Source of the DNA: Lentibacillus halodurans
GTDB lineage: Bacteria > Bacillota > Bacilli > Bacillales > Amphibacillaceae
DNA: 64,000 bases
Direction: 5' to 3'
NCBI RefSeq assembly: GCF_900112045.1
Contig: NZ_FOJW01000007.1
Location: 156,595 to 220,594, forward strand
Numbering within the stretch: position 1 is the stretch's first letter; the number at the start of each line of letters is the position of its first letter. Shown piece by piece: positions 17,136 to 25,194 of the stretch. The position numbers were made by a program, and so were the translations under genes. A model generated the notes under the pieces. It was not told the DNA's origin. It did no database searches and saw only the letters and a program-made list of their open reading frames with translations.

Positions 17136-17805
17136 CATTACTGTATTGTTAATTGAAGACGATCCAATGGTCCAGGAAGTTAACAGGCAGATGATAGAGA
17201 AGGTGGAAGGCTTTCAGGTAGCTGCTGCAGCCGGGAATGGCAAGGAAGGTGTAGAACTGGCTGAAAAGCAAAGGCCTGACCTTGTCATCTTGGATATTTT
17301 TATGCCTGAACTTGATGGCATGAAAACATTCAGCACATTCCGGCGTGAAGAATTGGATATTGATGTCATTGTCATTTCGGCTGCTGATGACAAAGAAACC
17401 ATCCGTAAAGCCATCCAGAATGGTGCGATTGATTATATTATAAAACCATTCAAGTTTGACAGGTTAGCTCAGGCATTAAACAGATACAAAGTTTTCCTGC
17501 GGCAATTTTCCGGAATAAATAAAACGGAACAACAGGCAATTGATTCGTGGGTATCGCCAAATGCAGAAAATCAAACGGATGTGTTTCTTCCCAAAGGGTT
17601 AAATCAGCAAACGTTAACACAGGTTAAAAATTATTTGGCTGATCAAAACTTACCTGTTTCCGCCGATGAAGCTGCTTCTCATATCGGGATTGCTCGAGTC
17701 ACTGCCAGACGGTATCTTGATTATATGGTAAAGGCCGAGCAAGCTGAAATTCACTTACGATATGGAGAAGTGGGACGTCCAATCAATCGCTACCAGTTAA
17801 AGTAA
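17119..17805 (+). CDS. dctR: Response regulator, DctR/CitB family
   Basis: A 228-residue regulator beginning inside the kinase gene. The receiver domain (residues 5-120) has the acidic pair in LLIEDDPMVQEV, phosphoacceptor Asp59 in DLVILDIFMPELDGM and the Lys in YIIKPFKFDRL. The C-terminal region from about 150, with LPVSADEAASHIGIARVTAR and RYLDYMVKA, is the winged-helix type of CitB/DcuR regulators. It most likely activates the TAXI-TRAP operon 100 bp downstream, whose leader holds phased repeats. The cognate kinase is the overlapping upstream gene. Confidence 0.92.
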   Translation: MKSSDNITVLLIEDDPMVQEVNRQMIEKVEGFQVAAAAGNGKEGVELAEKQRPDLVILDIFMPELDGMKTFSTFRREELDIDVIVISAADDKETIRKAIQNGAIDYIIKPFKFDRLAQALNRYKVFLRQFSGINKTEQQAIDSWVSPNAENQTDVFLPKGLNQQTLTQVKNYLADQNLPVSADEAASHIGIARVTARRYLDYMVKAEQAEIHLRYGEVGRPINRYQLK

Positions 17806-17812
17806 TAGGCTA

Positions 17813-17860
17813 AAGGACCAAAAAGACCAAAATGTCCAATATGTTCTAAATGTTCCAAAT
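17813..17860. promoter_or_regulatory. Phased repeats upstream of the TRAP operon, candidate response-regulator site
   Basis: Near-repeats AAATGTCC, ATATGTTCT and AAATGTTCC follow each other about one helical turn apart, preceded by two copies of RACCAAA. Short direct repeats on one helix face, between a response regulator and a transport operon, are what CitB/DctR-type activators bind. This is inference from layout only. Confidence 0.45.
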
Positions 17861-17866
17861 CAATAC

Positions 17867-17880
17867 TGAAAGCGTTAACA
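17867..17880 (+). promoter_or_regulatory. cre site (CcpA binding)
   Basis: TGAAAGCGTTAACA matches the Bacillus cre consensus TGWAARCGYTWNCW at every position. It lies 44 bp upstream of the TAXI protein start, so carbon catabolite control of this transporter by CcpA is expected. Confidence 0.75.
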
Positions 17881-17910
17881 TGATAGCAATACTTTACTGG
17901 GGGTATGATG

Positions 17911-18912
17911 ATGAGGAAAAAACTCGTTTTTATCAGTTTATTCATGATCTGTGTATTTTTGGCAGCGTGCGATGACAGCGAATCTGCAGAAGGAACAGAT
18001 GGATCCGGCAATGAAGATGGAAGCGGTGAATCGATCGTCTTAGGTACAGGTGGAACGTCCGGGACTTACTATCCGATAGGTGGTGCACTTAAGCCAATCT
18101 TTGAGGAAAGTGACAATGTCGGCAATGTAACGGTTGAATCAACTGGCGCGTCAGTTGCTAACATTCAGAACATGCAAGACGGATTAAACCAAATGACCAT
18201 CATCATGAGTGATGTGGCTTTTGATGCGCTTGAAGGCACTGGCCAATTTGAGGACAATCAGGCGGATGTTCAGGCGATGGCAGGCATGTATCAAAATGTT
18301 GTGCAGGTTGTAGCAATGGCTGACAGTGGTATCGAAACGATTGCAGATTTGGAAGGGAAAAGAGTTGGTGTCGGAAAAGTTGGATCCGGCGTCGAACAGA
18401 GTGCACAAAAGGTGCTGGAGGCTCTTGACCTGACATATGATGACCTTTCAAAAGTAACACATACCGGCTATGCTGACAGTGTGCAGGAGATGAAAAACGG
18501 GACACTTGATGCGGCATTTTTCACTTCAGGTGTCCCGAACAGCAATATTACCGATTTAATGCAGCAAAATGATATTGTATTTGTTGAAATTAAAGATGAT
18601 GTTGCAGGGACATTAATGGATAGTTATCCATTTTACAAAGCGTTTACCATTCCTGCTGGGGATGAAGCGATGTATAACCTTGATCAGGAAGTAAACACAG
18701 TCGGTATTCAAAATATGATCACTGTTTCTCCTGAATTAAGTGAAGATTTGGTTTACGATCTGACTAAACGTTATTATGCCTATCTTGGCAGTGATGAGGT
18801 ATCGATCAGTGCATTGAATCAGCTGCCTCGTGAAGATATAGCTAAAGATTTGGTTGCACCATTACATCCAGGAGCAGAAAAATTTTATGAAGAAAACGGC
18901 ATGCTGGAATAA
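17911..18912 (+). CDS. TAXI-type TRAP transporter solute receptor (lipoprotein)
   Basis: About 333 residues. Three ATG codons occur in a row at 17905, 17908 and 17911; spacing from GGGGG favours the last. The signal peptide ends in the lipobox LAAC, so the protein is anchored outside the membrane. TAXI-family motifs include VLGTGGTSGTYYPIGGAL near the mature N-terminus, VESTGASVANIQ, GKRVGVGKVGSGVEQSA and DAAFFTSGVPN. TAXI receptors feed fused TRAP permeases, and known substrates are glutamate, 2-oxoglutarate and related acids. It is the first gene of a tight operon and is preceded by the cre site and phased repeats. Confidence 0.92.
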   Translation: MRKKLVFISLFMICVFLAACDDSESAEGTDGSGNEDGSGESIVLGTGGTSGTYYPIGGALKPIFEESDNVGNVTVESTGASVANIQNMQDGLNQMTIIMSDVAFDALEGTGQFEDNQADVQAMAGMYQNVVQVVAMADSGIETIADLEGKRVGVGKVGSGVEQSAQKVLEALDLTYDDLSKVTHTGYADSVQEMKNGTLDAAFFTSGVPNSNITDLMQQNDIVFVEIKDDVAGTLMDSYPFYKAFTIPAGDEAMYNLDQEVNTVGIQNMITVSPELSEDLVYDLTKRYYAYLGSDEVSISALNQLPREDIAKDLVAPLHPGAEKFYEENGMLE

Positions 18913-18915
18913 CTG

Positions 18916-19407
18916 ATGTTAGGTAAACGCAAAGCATTAATTTTGACCGGGATTTCGAGTCTGATTGCTGTGTGTCTTATGTTTATCCCGGTTAAGGCTT
19001 TGACAATTATGCATAGCGATCAGCTATTATATGCGTTTTATTTAAAAGATCATGCTTTTTCTGTTCAATGGGAGCATTCGGTGGAAAAGGAAGCGTGGGT
19101 TGAGTATTTCCGTGTACATGATAACGTAATATATTTGGAGTCCACCAAATTCAAAACGTTCGGTGCGGGTGTTCCATCTGAATCGGAGCACCGTACCGTT
19201 TTAAAAGATGGCTGGGTTCATATGGCTATCGACCGGAAAATTGGCTACGAGCTTGTTATACGTTCCAATCAAATGAATGATTATCAATTGCAGTTTGGAA
19301 AAGATAGCTATGTTTTAAACCCAAGCGACACAGCATATAGAGTAACAGTAAAGGGGATGCCTTTAATAACTATTCTAGTCACACAATTAAAGCGTATTGT
19401 GAGGTGA
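18916..19407 (+). CDS. DUF1850 protein, TRAP-TAXI accessory
   Basis: A 163-residue protein starting three bases after the receptor stop. One hydrophobic helix near the N-terminus (ALILTGISSLIAVCLMFI) is followed by a beta-rich domain with FSVQWEHSVEKEAWVEYF, matching DUF1850. Genes of this family are almost always located between a TAXI receptor and its fused permease, as here, so it is probably a membrane-anchored accessory of the transporter. Its molecular role is unknown. The ribosome site is weak, so translational coupling to the upstream gene is likely. Confidence 0.85.
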   Translation: MLGKRKALILTGISSLIAVCLMFIPVKALTIMHSDQLLYAFYLKDHAFSVQWEHSVEKEAWVEYFRVHDNVIYLESTKFKTFGAGVPSESEHRTVLKDGWVHMAIDRKIGYELVIRSNQMNDYQLQFGKDSYVLNPSDTAYRVTVKGMPLITILVTQLKRIVR

Positions 19408-19411
19408 GACA

Positions 19412-21565
19412 GTGGAAAACAAGGCAAAAGCAGAAGACTATGACCGCGAAAGTAATGTTCGGACAAACTACCCGAAAAGCATTGGTATTTTAATAACTGT
19501 TGCTGCAGCAGGCCTTGGTATATTTCATCTATATACATCATATGCAGGGGCGTTAGTGGATATCCAGCAGCGGAGTATTCATTTATATGTGCTCATGCTT
19601 TTAGGCTTTTTGCTATATCCTGTTTTTAAAAAAGGGAAAAAGAATGGTATTCCAATTTACGACTATATAATAGCGTGTCTGGCCGCGGGAATTGGTCTGT
19701 ATATGTTGTTTACGGCCAATCGGATTATTGAATCGGGCGGTCAAATTAATCAGATGGATTTGTATGTCGGATTGATCGCTCTGGTCTTGATTCTGGAAAT
19801 TACCCGGCGTGTTACAGGGTGGGGATTGACCCTGCTTGCACTCGGATTTATTATTTACGGTTTTTATGTTAAATTGTCCGTCTATCCGGAATTGACGGCA
19901 CCGATTTTTTTCAATGTATCGGAAGGAATCATCTCTCATCTCGTTTTTATCACAGAAGGTATTTTAGGCACTGCGATTGGTGTATCAGCCAGCTATATTA
20001 TTTTATTTATTCTATTCGGTGCCTTTTTAAGCAAGTCCGGTATGGGGCAGATGTTTAATGATTTAGCAATGGCTGTAGCCGGACATACAAAAGGCGGGCC
20101 TGCCAAAGTGGCTGTTTTGTCCAGCGGTTTTTTGGGATCGATTAATGGATCGGCCATTGCCAATGTGGTGACGACAGGGGCATTTACCATCCCATTAATG
20201 AAAAAAATCGGGTATCATAAAAACTTTGCAGGTGCAGTTGAATCAGCAGCCAGTGTTGGCGGACAGATTTTGCCTCCAATCATGGGGGCGGCGGCATTTA
20301 TTATGGCGGAAAATCTGGGAATACCGTATACGACCGTTATACTGGCCGGAATTATACCTGCATTGCTGTTTTACATCGGTATTTTGCTGCAAGTGCATAT
20401 CAGAGCATCCAAACTTGGTTTAAAAGGACTTAACCGGCGTGAGCTGCCGTCCGTTTCCGAAGTGTTGACGAAACGTGGCCACTTATTGATTCCAATGGTC
20501 ATTCTGTTATATTTATTATTTTCGGGGAAAACACCATTTTACGCAGCATTCTGGTCGATTATTTCTACGGTGATTATCACAGGAACAGGAAGAATGCTCA
20601 TCCTTGCTGCGGCTGTCTCCATGTTTTTAGTTTTTGAACCGCAAGTACGGGCAGTGTTAACTGCTGCCAGCATGCCAGGACTGCGTGACAATTGGCTGGA
20701 GCTTAGCTTGATTGTCATGATCCCTTTAATCATCAATATGATTCGTAAAAAAGCTGGCATTAAGGCAGAGGAAATCAATGTAAGGGAATTTGTAGGTGCC
20801 CTGGAAAATGGGGTAAGGACAACGGTTCCGGTTGCAATTGCGTGTGGAGCTGTAGGTATTATCGTTGGAATTGCTTCACTGACAGGTGTAGCATTGGAAA
20901 TGGCAAGTACGATTGTGAGCCTGGGTGACGTGATCAATAGTTCGCTTGTTCAATTGTTAATTACATTAACTTTAACAATGATTGCGTCGATTATTTTAGG
21001 TATGGGACTGCCGAGCATACCGACGTATATTATTACCAGTACTATGGCAGCGCCAATATTGCTCCAGCTCCCATATTTCAGAGAACTGGCAGGAACAGGT
21101 GAAACCGCGGTATTTGTTGCGCATATGTTTGTATTCTACTTTGGCATTTTTGCAAACATCACACCGCCAGTAGCACTTGCAGCGTTCGCTGGGTCCGGCA
21201 TCAGCGGAGGGGATCCGATGCGAACGGGGTTTCAGGCGATGAAACTGGCAATTGCCGGGTTTATTGTTCCGTTTATGTTCGTATTTTCTCATGAAATGTT
21301 AATGATTGATGCAACAATAGGGAATGTTGTATTAATCGCAGCAACCTCGTTAATGGGCGTCTTTTTATTGTCCGTTGCGGTTGAAGGGTACTTCAAGGTT
21401 CCGATCCGGTGGTATATCAGGATAGTAGCTATCGTCGGTGCGCTGCTTTTGATTTACCCTGGGATTTGGACCGATATGATAGGGTTGGTTGTTTTAATCA
21501 TTATATTTGGTGCACGTTACTTGAGAAAAGATGTCGATCAAGAGCCAGCATCAATCGCAAAGTAA
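19412..21565 (+). CDS. Fused TRAP transporter permease (DctQM-like, TAXI class)
   Basis: A 717-residue integral membrane protein starting at GTG 19412 after GAGGTGAG. It is highly hydrophobic, with around 16-18 predicted helices. The N-terminal part corresponds to the small DctQ subunit and the remainder to DctM, with conserved loops GGPAKVAVLSSGFLGSINGS, ESAASVGGQILPPIMGAAAF and LGMGLPSIPTYII. This is the 4TM/12TM fused permease class that pairs with TAXI receptors and uses a cation gradient. Together with the two genes before it, the transporter is complete. The C-terminal region IRWYIRIVAIVGALLLIYPG is an extra membrane hairpin usual in this class. Confidence 0.93.
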   Translation: MENKAKAEDYDRESNVRTNYPKSIGILITVAAAGLGIFHLYTSYAGALVDIQQRSIHLYVLMLLGFLLYPVFKKGKKNGIPIYDYIIACLAAGIGLYMLFTANRIIESGGQINQMDLYVGLIALVLILEITRRVTGWGLTLLALGFIIYGFYVKLSVYPELTAPIFFNVSEGIISHLVFITEGILGTAIGVSASYIILFILFGAFLSKSGMGQMFNDLAMAVAGHTKGGPAKVAVLSSGFLGSINGSAIANVVTTGAFTIPLMKKIGYHKNFAGAVESAASVGGQILPPIMGAAAFIMAENLGIPYTTVILAGIIPALLFYIGILLQVHIRASKLGLKGLNRRELPSVSEVLTKRGHLLIPMVILLYLLFSGKTPFYAAFWSIISTVIITGTGRMLILAAAVSMFLVFEPQVRAVLTAASMPGLRDNWLELSLIVMIPLIINMIRKKAGIKAEEINVREFVGALENGVRTTVPVAIACGAVGIIVGIASLTGVALEMASTIVSLGDVINSSLVQLLITLTLTMIASIILGMGLPSIPTYIITSTMAAPILLQLPYFRELAGTGETAVFVAHMFVFYFGIFANITPPVALAAFAGSGISGGDPMRTGFQAMKLAIAGFIVPFMFVFSHEMLMIDATIGNVVLIAATSLMGVFLLSVAVEGYFKVPIRWYIRIVAIVGALLLIYPGIWTDMIGLVVLIIIFGARYLRKDVDQEPASIAK

Positions 21566-21609
21566 TCGTGAGATTTGAAATTTGAACACTTGTACGAGGA
21601 GGTATAAGA

Positions 21610-22401
21610 ATGAATCTGGGTCTTAAAAATAAATCTGTTCTCGTTTTGGCATCTAGCAAAGGACTGGGCAAAGCAACGGCACACCAATTTGCTTCAGAAG
21701 GTGCGCGTGTATTTCTGGCGAGTCGTGATGAAGATGCACTGGAAAGGACAGCAAAAGAGATACGTGAGAAAACTCAAAATCCATATGTAACGTATGGTAT
21801 TTGTGATATTACAGCGTATGATTCCATCAAGCAGCTGGTTTCTGATGTTATCGACGAGAATGGAACAATCGACGTTTTAGTGAATAATGCGGGCGGACCT
21901 CCAGCTGGTTCGTTTGACGATGTTGATGATGACGCCTGGCAGCATGCATTTGAACTGAACTTGTTAAGTTTTATCCGTGCGATCCGGGTAGTACTGCCAT
22001 ACATGAGAAAGCAAGGGGGCGGACATATTGTTAATTTTGCTTCGTCATCCATCAAACAGCCGATTGACGGCTTGATTTTGTCTAATACGTTCAGGGCTGG
22101 CATTACCGGTCTTTCGAAAAGTCTGTCACAGGAACTGGCAGGGGACAATATTTTAATTAATACGATCGGCCCGGGAAGGATTGGCACCGACCGGGTCAGC
22201 CATCTTGACTCGGTCAAGGCTGAAAAGCTCGGAATGCCGGCAGAAGATGTGATGAAGGAAGCTGAAAAACAAATTCCGATTGGACGCTACGGTGAACCTG
22301 AAGAATTTGCGAAAATAGCGGTGTTTCTCTGTTCAGCAGCGAACACATATGTAACAGGCCAATCGCTTCTGGTTGATGGCGGGATGGTAAAAGCCTTGTA
22401 G
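21610..22401 (+). CDS. Short-chain dehydrogenase/reductase
   Basis: A 263-residue SDR starting at ATG 21610 after CGAGGAGG. It shows SSKGLGKATA in place of the usual TGxxxGxG, NNAGGPP, and VNFASSSIKQPIDGLILSN; at the catalytic-Tyr position the sequence reads SNTFRAGITGLSKSL, with Phe where a Tyr-x-x-x-Lys is expected. This is the feature of the divergent SDR subgroup related to YoxD/FabG-like proteins of Bacillaceae (G-G-P-P motif). Activity may be altered. It follows the TRAP permease by 44 bp and may be co-transcribed with it, but a pathway link is not evident. Confidence 0.8.
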   Translation: MNLGLKNKSVLVLASSKGLGKATAHQFASEGARVFLASRDEDALERTAKEIREKTQNPYVTYGICDITAYDSIKQLVSDVIDENGTIDVLVNNAGGPPAGSFDDVDDDAWQHAFELNLLSFIRAIRVVLPYMRKQGGGHIVNFASSSIKQPIDGLILSNTFRAGITGLSKSLSQELAGDNILINTIGPGRIGTDRVSHLDSVKAEKLGMPAEDVMKEAEKQIPIGRYGEPEEFAKIAVFLCSAANTYVTGQSLLVDGGMVKAL

Positions 22402-22411
22402 CGAGTTATTC

Positions 22412-22725
22412 AAGGGGGGTGGGACAAAAGAACGTTTATAAAACAAAAATCCGAACAAACAAAGCACGGTATAACCCGCTGCGAAAATATACTTGGTACT
22501 CGCCGTGTTGAATGAGATTTCGGAGAAACTGCACTCCTCGCATACTCGGTGGATGTTTTGCTCGTCCGCTTTCCACGAGTGGCTGGTGAGCATCCGCGTG
22601 CATTCGCACTGCGGGGTCTCACATAGCCCTTTCCTCCCGTTGCAGTCTACGTATATTTCCTCCGCTAAACCCGGACTCTTGGTGGTCTTTTAAGCCCCTT
22701 ACTTTCGTTATGTCCCAGTCTTTTT
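22412..22725. repeat. Palindromic repeat element, copy C
   Basis: A non-coding 314-bp segment bounded by imperfect inverted ends: GGTGGGACAAAAG on the left and CTTTCGTTATGTCCCAGTC on the right. Inside are TGCGGGGTCTC, CATAGCCCTTT and AGTCTACGTATATTTCCTCC, the core of a repeat widespread in Bacillaceae. It shares its ends with the copies at 29.2 and 39.2 kb. Short open frames inside it do not resemble proteins. Confidence 0.65.
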
Positions 22726-22770
22726 CTGTCTTTATTAAAAAAGGTTTCAAAATTAATTTATATAGATCTA

Positions 22771-22799
22771 TTGACACGTACATGTAACCGCTTTATTAT
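22771..22799 (+). promoter_or_regulatory. Promoter of the ribose operon
   Basis: Consensus TTGACA (22771-22776), a 17-bp spacer and TATTAT (22794-22799). The spacer also contains ATGTAACCGCTTTA, a half-match to the operators just downstream. Confidence 0.75.
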
Positions 22800-22803
22800 T
22801 ATA

Positions 22804-22856
22804 TGTAACGGGTTACACAAACCCCATAAATTTTGGCTGATATGTAACCCGTTACA
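22804..22856. promoter_or_regulatory. Two palindromic RbsR operators
   Basis: TGTAACGGGTTACA (22804-22817) and TGTAACCCGTTACA (22843-22856) share TGTAAC and GTTACA arms around a central GC-rich core, centres 39 bp apart. They lie directly after the -10 box and before rbsR, the classic layout for LacI-family autorepression with looping or cooperative binding. Confidence 0.75.
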
Positions 22857-22894
22857 CATAAGAACATACTAAGTATCATGAAAGGATTCATCAT

Positions 22895-23872
22895 ATGGCG
22901 ACAATCCGTGATGTAGCTAAGCTTGCGAAGGTTTCGACTGCAACAGTTTCCAGGGTTATTAACCGCAATGGTTATGTCAATGAAGGAACCAAAAAGCGGG
23001 TCAAGGATGCGATTGAACAATTGAATTACTTGCCGAATGATGTGGCACGAAGTCTATTTAAAGGGCGGTCGAAAATGATTGCGCTGTTTGTGCCGGATAT
23101 TACGAACCCATTTTTCCCTGAAATGGCACGTGCTGTAGAGGATGTCACAAACAGGCATGATTATACGTTTGTACTGTGCAATACGGATAATGATATTGCG
23201 AAACAAATCGATTACTTGAATGCACTGCAGCAAAAGTCAGTCGATGGATTTATTATTGTTTCAAGCTCAATGACGGAAGAACATCTGCAGCACATTCAAG
23301 TACCGATTGTCGCTCTTGACCGGATCATAAGCCCGGATATTTCCTCTGTAACGGTAAACAACCGTGGGGGGAGCAGACAGGCGGTTCAATATTTGAAATC
23401 GATCGGCTGCACTAGGATTGCACATATAGCTGGTCCGGAACACGTAAACAATGCTGTATACCGCATGCAAGGTTATCTGGATGAAGTAAATAATGCAGAC
23501 TGGTTCACAGAAGATTATATTATACCCGGAAAATATAATTTCGATGCTGCCCGGGATGCTGCTGTTAAGCTATTAAACACGCACTCGGAAGTTGATGGCA
23601 TCTTTGTCGGAAATGATCTAATGGGGGCCGGGGTATTGAATGCGGCAGTTTCTGTTGGAAGGAAAGTGCCGGATGATCTGGCAGTAATCGGATTCGACGG
23701 GATTGCCATTGGTGAAACGATCACACCAACACTGACAACGATGGCTCAGCCTATTTATGACATTGGTGCGAAGGCTGCTGAAATGCTGATCAAACAAATC
23801 AACAGTCAGGAGCCGGCTGTTATGAATGAAGAATTTACTGTTCAATTAGTTGAACGACAATCAACGCTGTGA
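22895..23872 (+). CDS. rbsR: Ribose operon repressor RbsR (LacI family)
   Basis: A 325-residue LacI-family regulator, standard length. The N-terminal helix-turn-helix is MATIRDVAKLAKVSTATVSR followed by VINRNGYVNEGTKKRV and a hinge helix at LPNDVARSL. The remainder is a periplasmic-binding-protein-like effector domain with MIALFVPDITNPFFPEMARA, DGFIIVSS, VDGIFVGNDLMGAGVL and AVIGFDGI. It is the first gene of rbsRKDACB and should repress it in the absence of ribose through the two TGTAAC palindromes upstream. The gene order matches that of Bacillus subtilis. Confidence 0.92.
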   Translation: MATIRDVAKLAKVSTATVSRVINRNGYVNEGTKKRVKDAIEQLNYLPNDVARSLFKGRSKMIALFVPDITNPFFPEMARAVEDVTNRHDYTFVLCNTDNDIAKQIDYLNALQQKSVDGFIIVSSSMTEEHLQHIQVPIVALDRIISPDISSVTVNNRGGSRQAVQYLKSIGCTRIAHIAGPEHVNNAVYRMQGYLDEVNNADWFTEDYIIPGKYNFDAARDAAVKLLNTHSEVDGIFVGNDLMGAGVLNAAVSVGRKVPDDLAVIGFDGIAIGETITPTLTTMAQPIYDIGAKAAEMLIKQINSQEPAVMNEEFTVQLVERQSTL

Positions 23873-23885
23873 AAGGAGGAATTGG

Positions 23886-24782
23886 ATGAGTACGCAACCG
23901 AATGTATGTATCGTAGGAAGTATTAATATGGACTTGACAGTAACGACCGACAAGATGCCGATGAAGGGTGAAACGGTTCTGGGCAATAAGTTTTTCACCA
24001 ACCCAGGCGGGAAGGGAGCCAATCAAGCCGTAGCTGCTGCACGTATGGGCGCGAATGTGAATTTCATCGGAGCTGTCGGGGCTGATTCATTTGGCGAAAC
24101 AGTTCTCGCAAATTTTACGAAGGAAGGTATTCAGACAGAAGGGATTGAAACGATTCCGGATGCATCAACTGGAACGGCAACAATCATTTTATCGGAAAAT
24201 GATAATCGCATCATTGTTGCATCGGGTGCTAATCATCATGTGACACCGGAGCTGGCGAAGAAACATGCTGACCTGATTAAACATAGCGATATAGTGCTGC
24301 TGCAGCTTGAAGTACCGATGGAGACCATTGTATTCACAATAGATGTCGCTGAGGCGAATGGTGTACCGGTTATTCTGAATCCTGCTCCATTCGAGGCGCT
24401 CCCGAAAAAAGTTTTAAAAACCGTTGCTTACTTGACGCCAAATGAAATTGAACTTGCGTCAATGAAAAAAGATCCGTTGTTTGCGTCGATCAAGGAAAAG
24501 CTGATTGTTACCCGGGGTGATAAGGGTATATCGTTTGTTGCCAACGGTGGTGAACGGGATATCAGCGGGTATAACATTCAAGTGGCGGATACAACCGGAG
24601 CCGGGGACACATTCAACGGCGCATTGGCTGCCGAACTGGCGGGTGGAACAGGCTTGCATAAAGCAATTAGCATGGCGAACGCCGCTGCAGCCTTGTCGGT
24701 TTCAAAAATTGGCGCGCAAGGCGGGATGCCAGCCAAACGGGATGTTACCGAATTTTTACGGGAAAGGGAAATGTTCGAATGA
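23886..24782 (+). CDS. rbsK: Ribokinase
   Basis: A 298-residue PfkB-family sugar kinase. ATG 23886 follows AAAGGAGGAATTGG, so the in-frame ATG at 23850 inside rbsR is rejected. Motifs are VCIVGSINMDLTV, NPGGKGANQAVAAARMG (substrate glycines), and near the C-terminus the PfkB signature DTTGAGDTFNGALAAELAGG with the catalytic Asp. It phosphorylates ribose to ribose 5-phosphate in the cytoplasm using ATP. Its stop overlaps the rbsD start. Confidence 0.94.
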   Translation: MSTQPNVCIVGSINMDLTVTTDKMPMKGETVLGNKFFTNPGGKGANQAVAAARMGANVNFIGAVGADSFGETVLANFTKEGIQTEGIETIPDASTGTATIILSENDNRIIVASGANHHVTPELAKKHADLIKHSDIVLLQLEVPMETIVFTIDVAEANGVPVILNPAPFEALPKKVLKTVAYLTPNEIELASMKKDPLFASIKEKLIVTRGDKGISFVANGGERDISGYNIQVADTTGAGDTFNGALAAELAGGTGLHKAISMANAAAALSVSKIGAQGGMPAKRDVTEFLREREMFE

Positions 24783-25174
24783 AAAAAGCAGGGATGTTAA
24801 ATCGGGATATTGCTTCAATACTGGCAAGAATGGGGCATACCGACACGATTATTATTGCGGACTGTGGACTGCCGCTTCCGGATGACACCGTTACGATTGA
24901 TCTGTCGATAAAAATTGGTACACCGGATTTTCTGATGGTGCTTGAGGCGGTAGCCCAAGATATGGTGATTGAAGAAATGACGCTGGCAGAAGAAATCAAA
25001 ACAGCGAATTTAGCATTGCATAACCGGCTTAAATCGGACTATGCGGACGTGCCAATTCGGTATATGACACATGAAGGACTAAAAGGTGAAATCAAACATA
25101 CCAAAGCAGTTATACGTACAGGGGAATCAACCCCTTTTGCCAATACCATTTTAAAATCAGGCGTTATTTTCTAG
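24779..25174 (+). CDS. rbsD: D-ribose pyranase
   Basis: A 131-residue protein of normal length, overlapping rbsK by four bases. It starts [20 protein letters not shown], with the catalytic His of the RbsD family, followed by [13 protein letters not shown] and, near the end, [18 protein letters not shown]. It converts beta-pyranose ribose to the furanose form that RbsK uses. Confidence 0.94.
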   Translation: MKKAGMLNRDIASILARMGHTDTIIIADCGLPLPDDTVTIDLSIKIGTPDFLMVLEAVAQDMVIEEMTLAEEIKTANLALHNRLKSDYADVPIRYMTHEGLKGEIKHTKAVIRTGESTPFANTILKSGVIF

Positions 25175-25194
25175 CGGAAAGAGGAGGTGGCATC

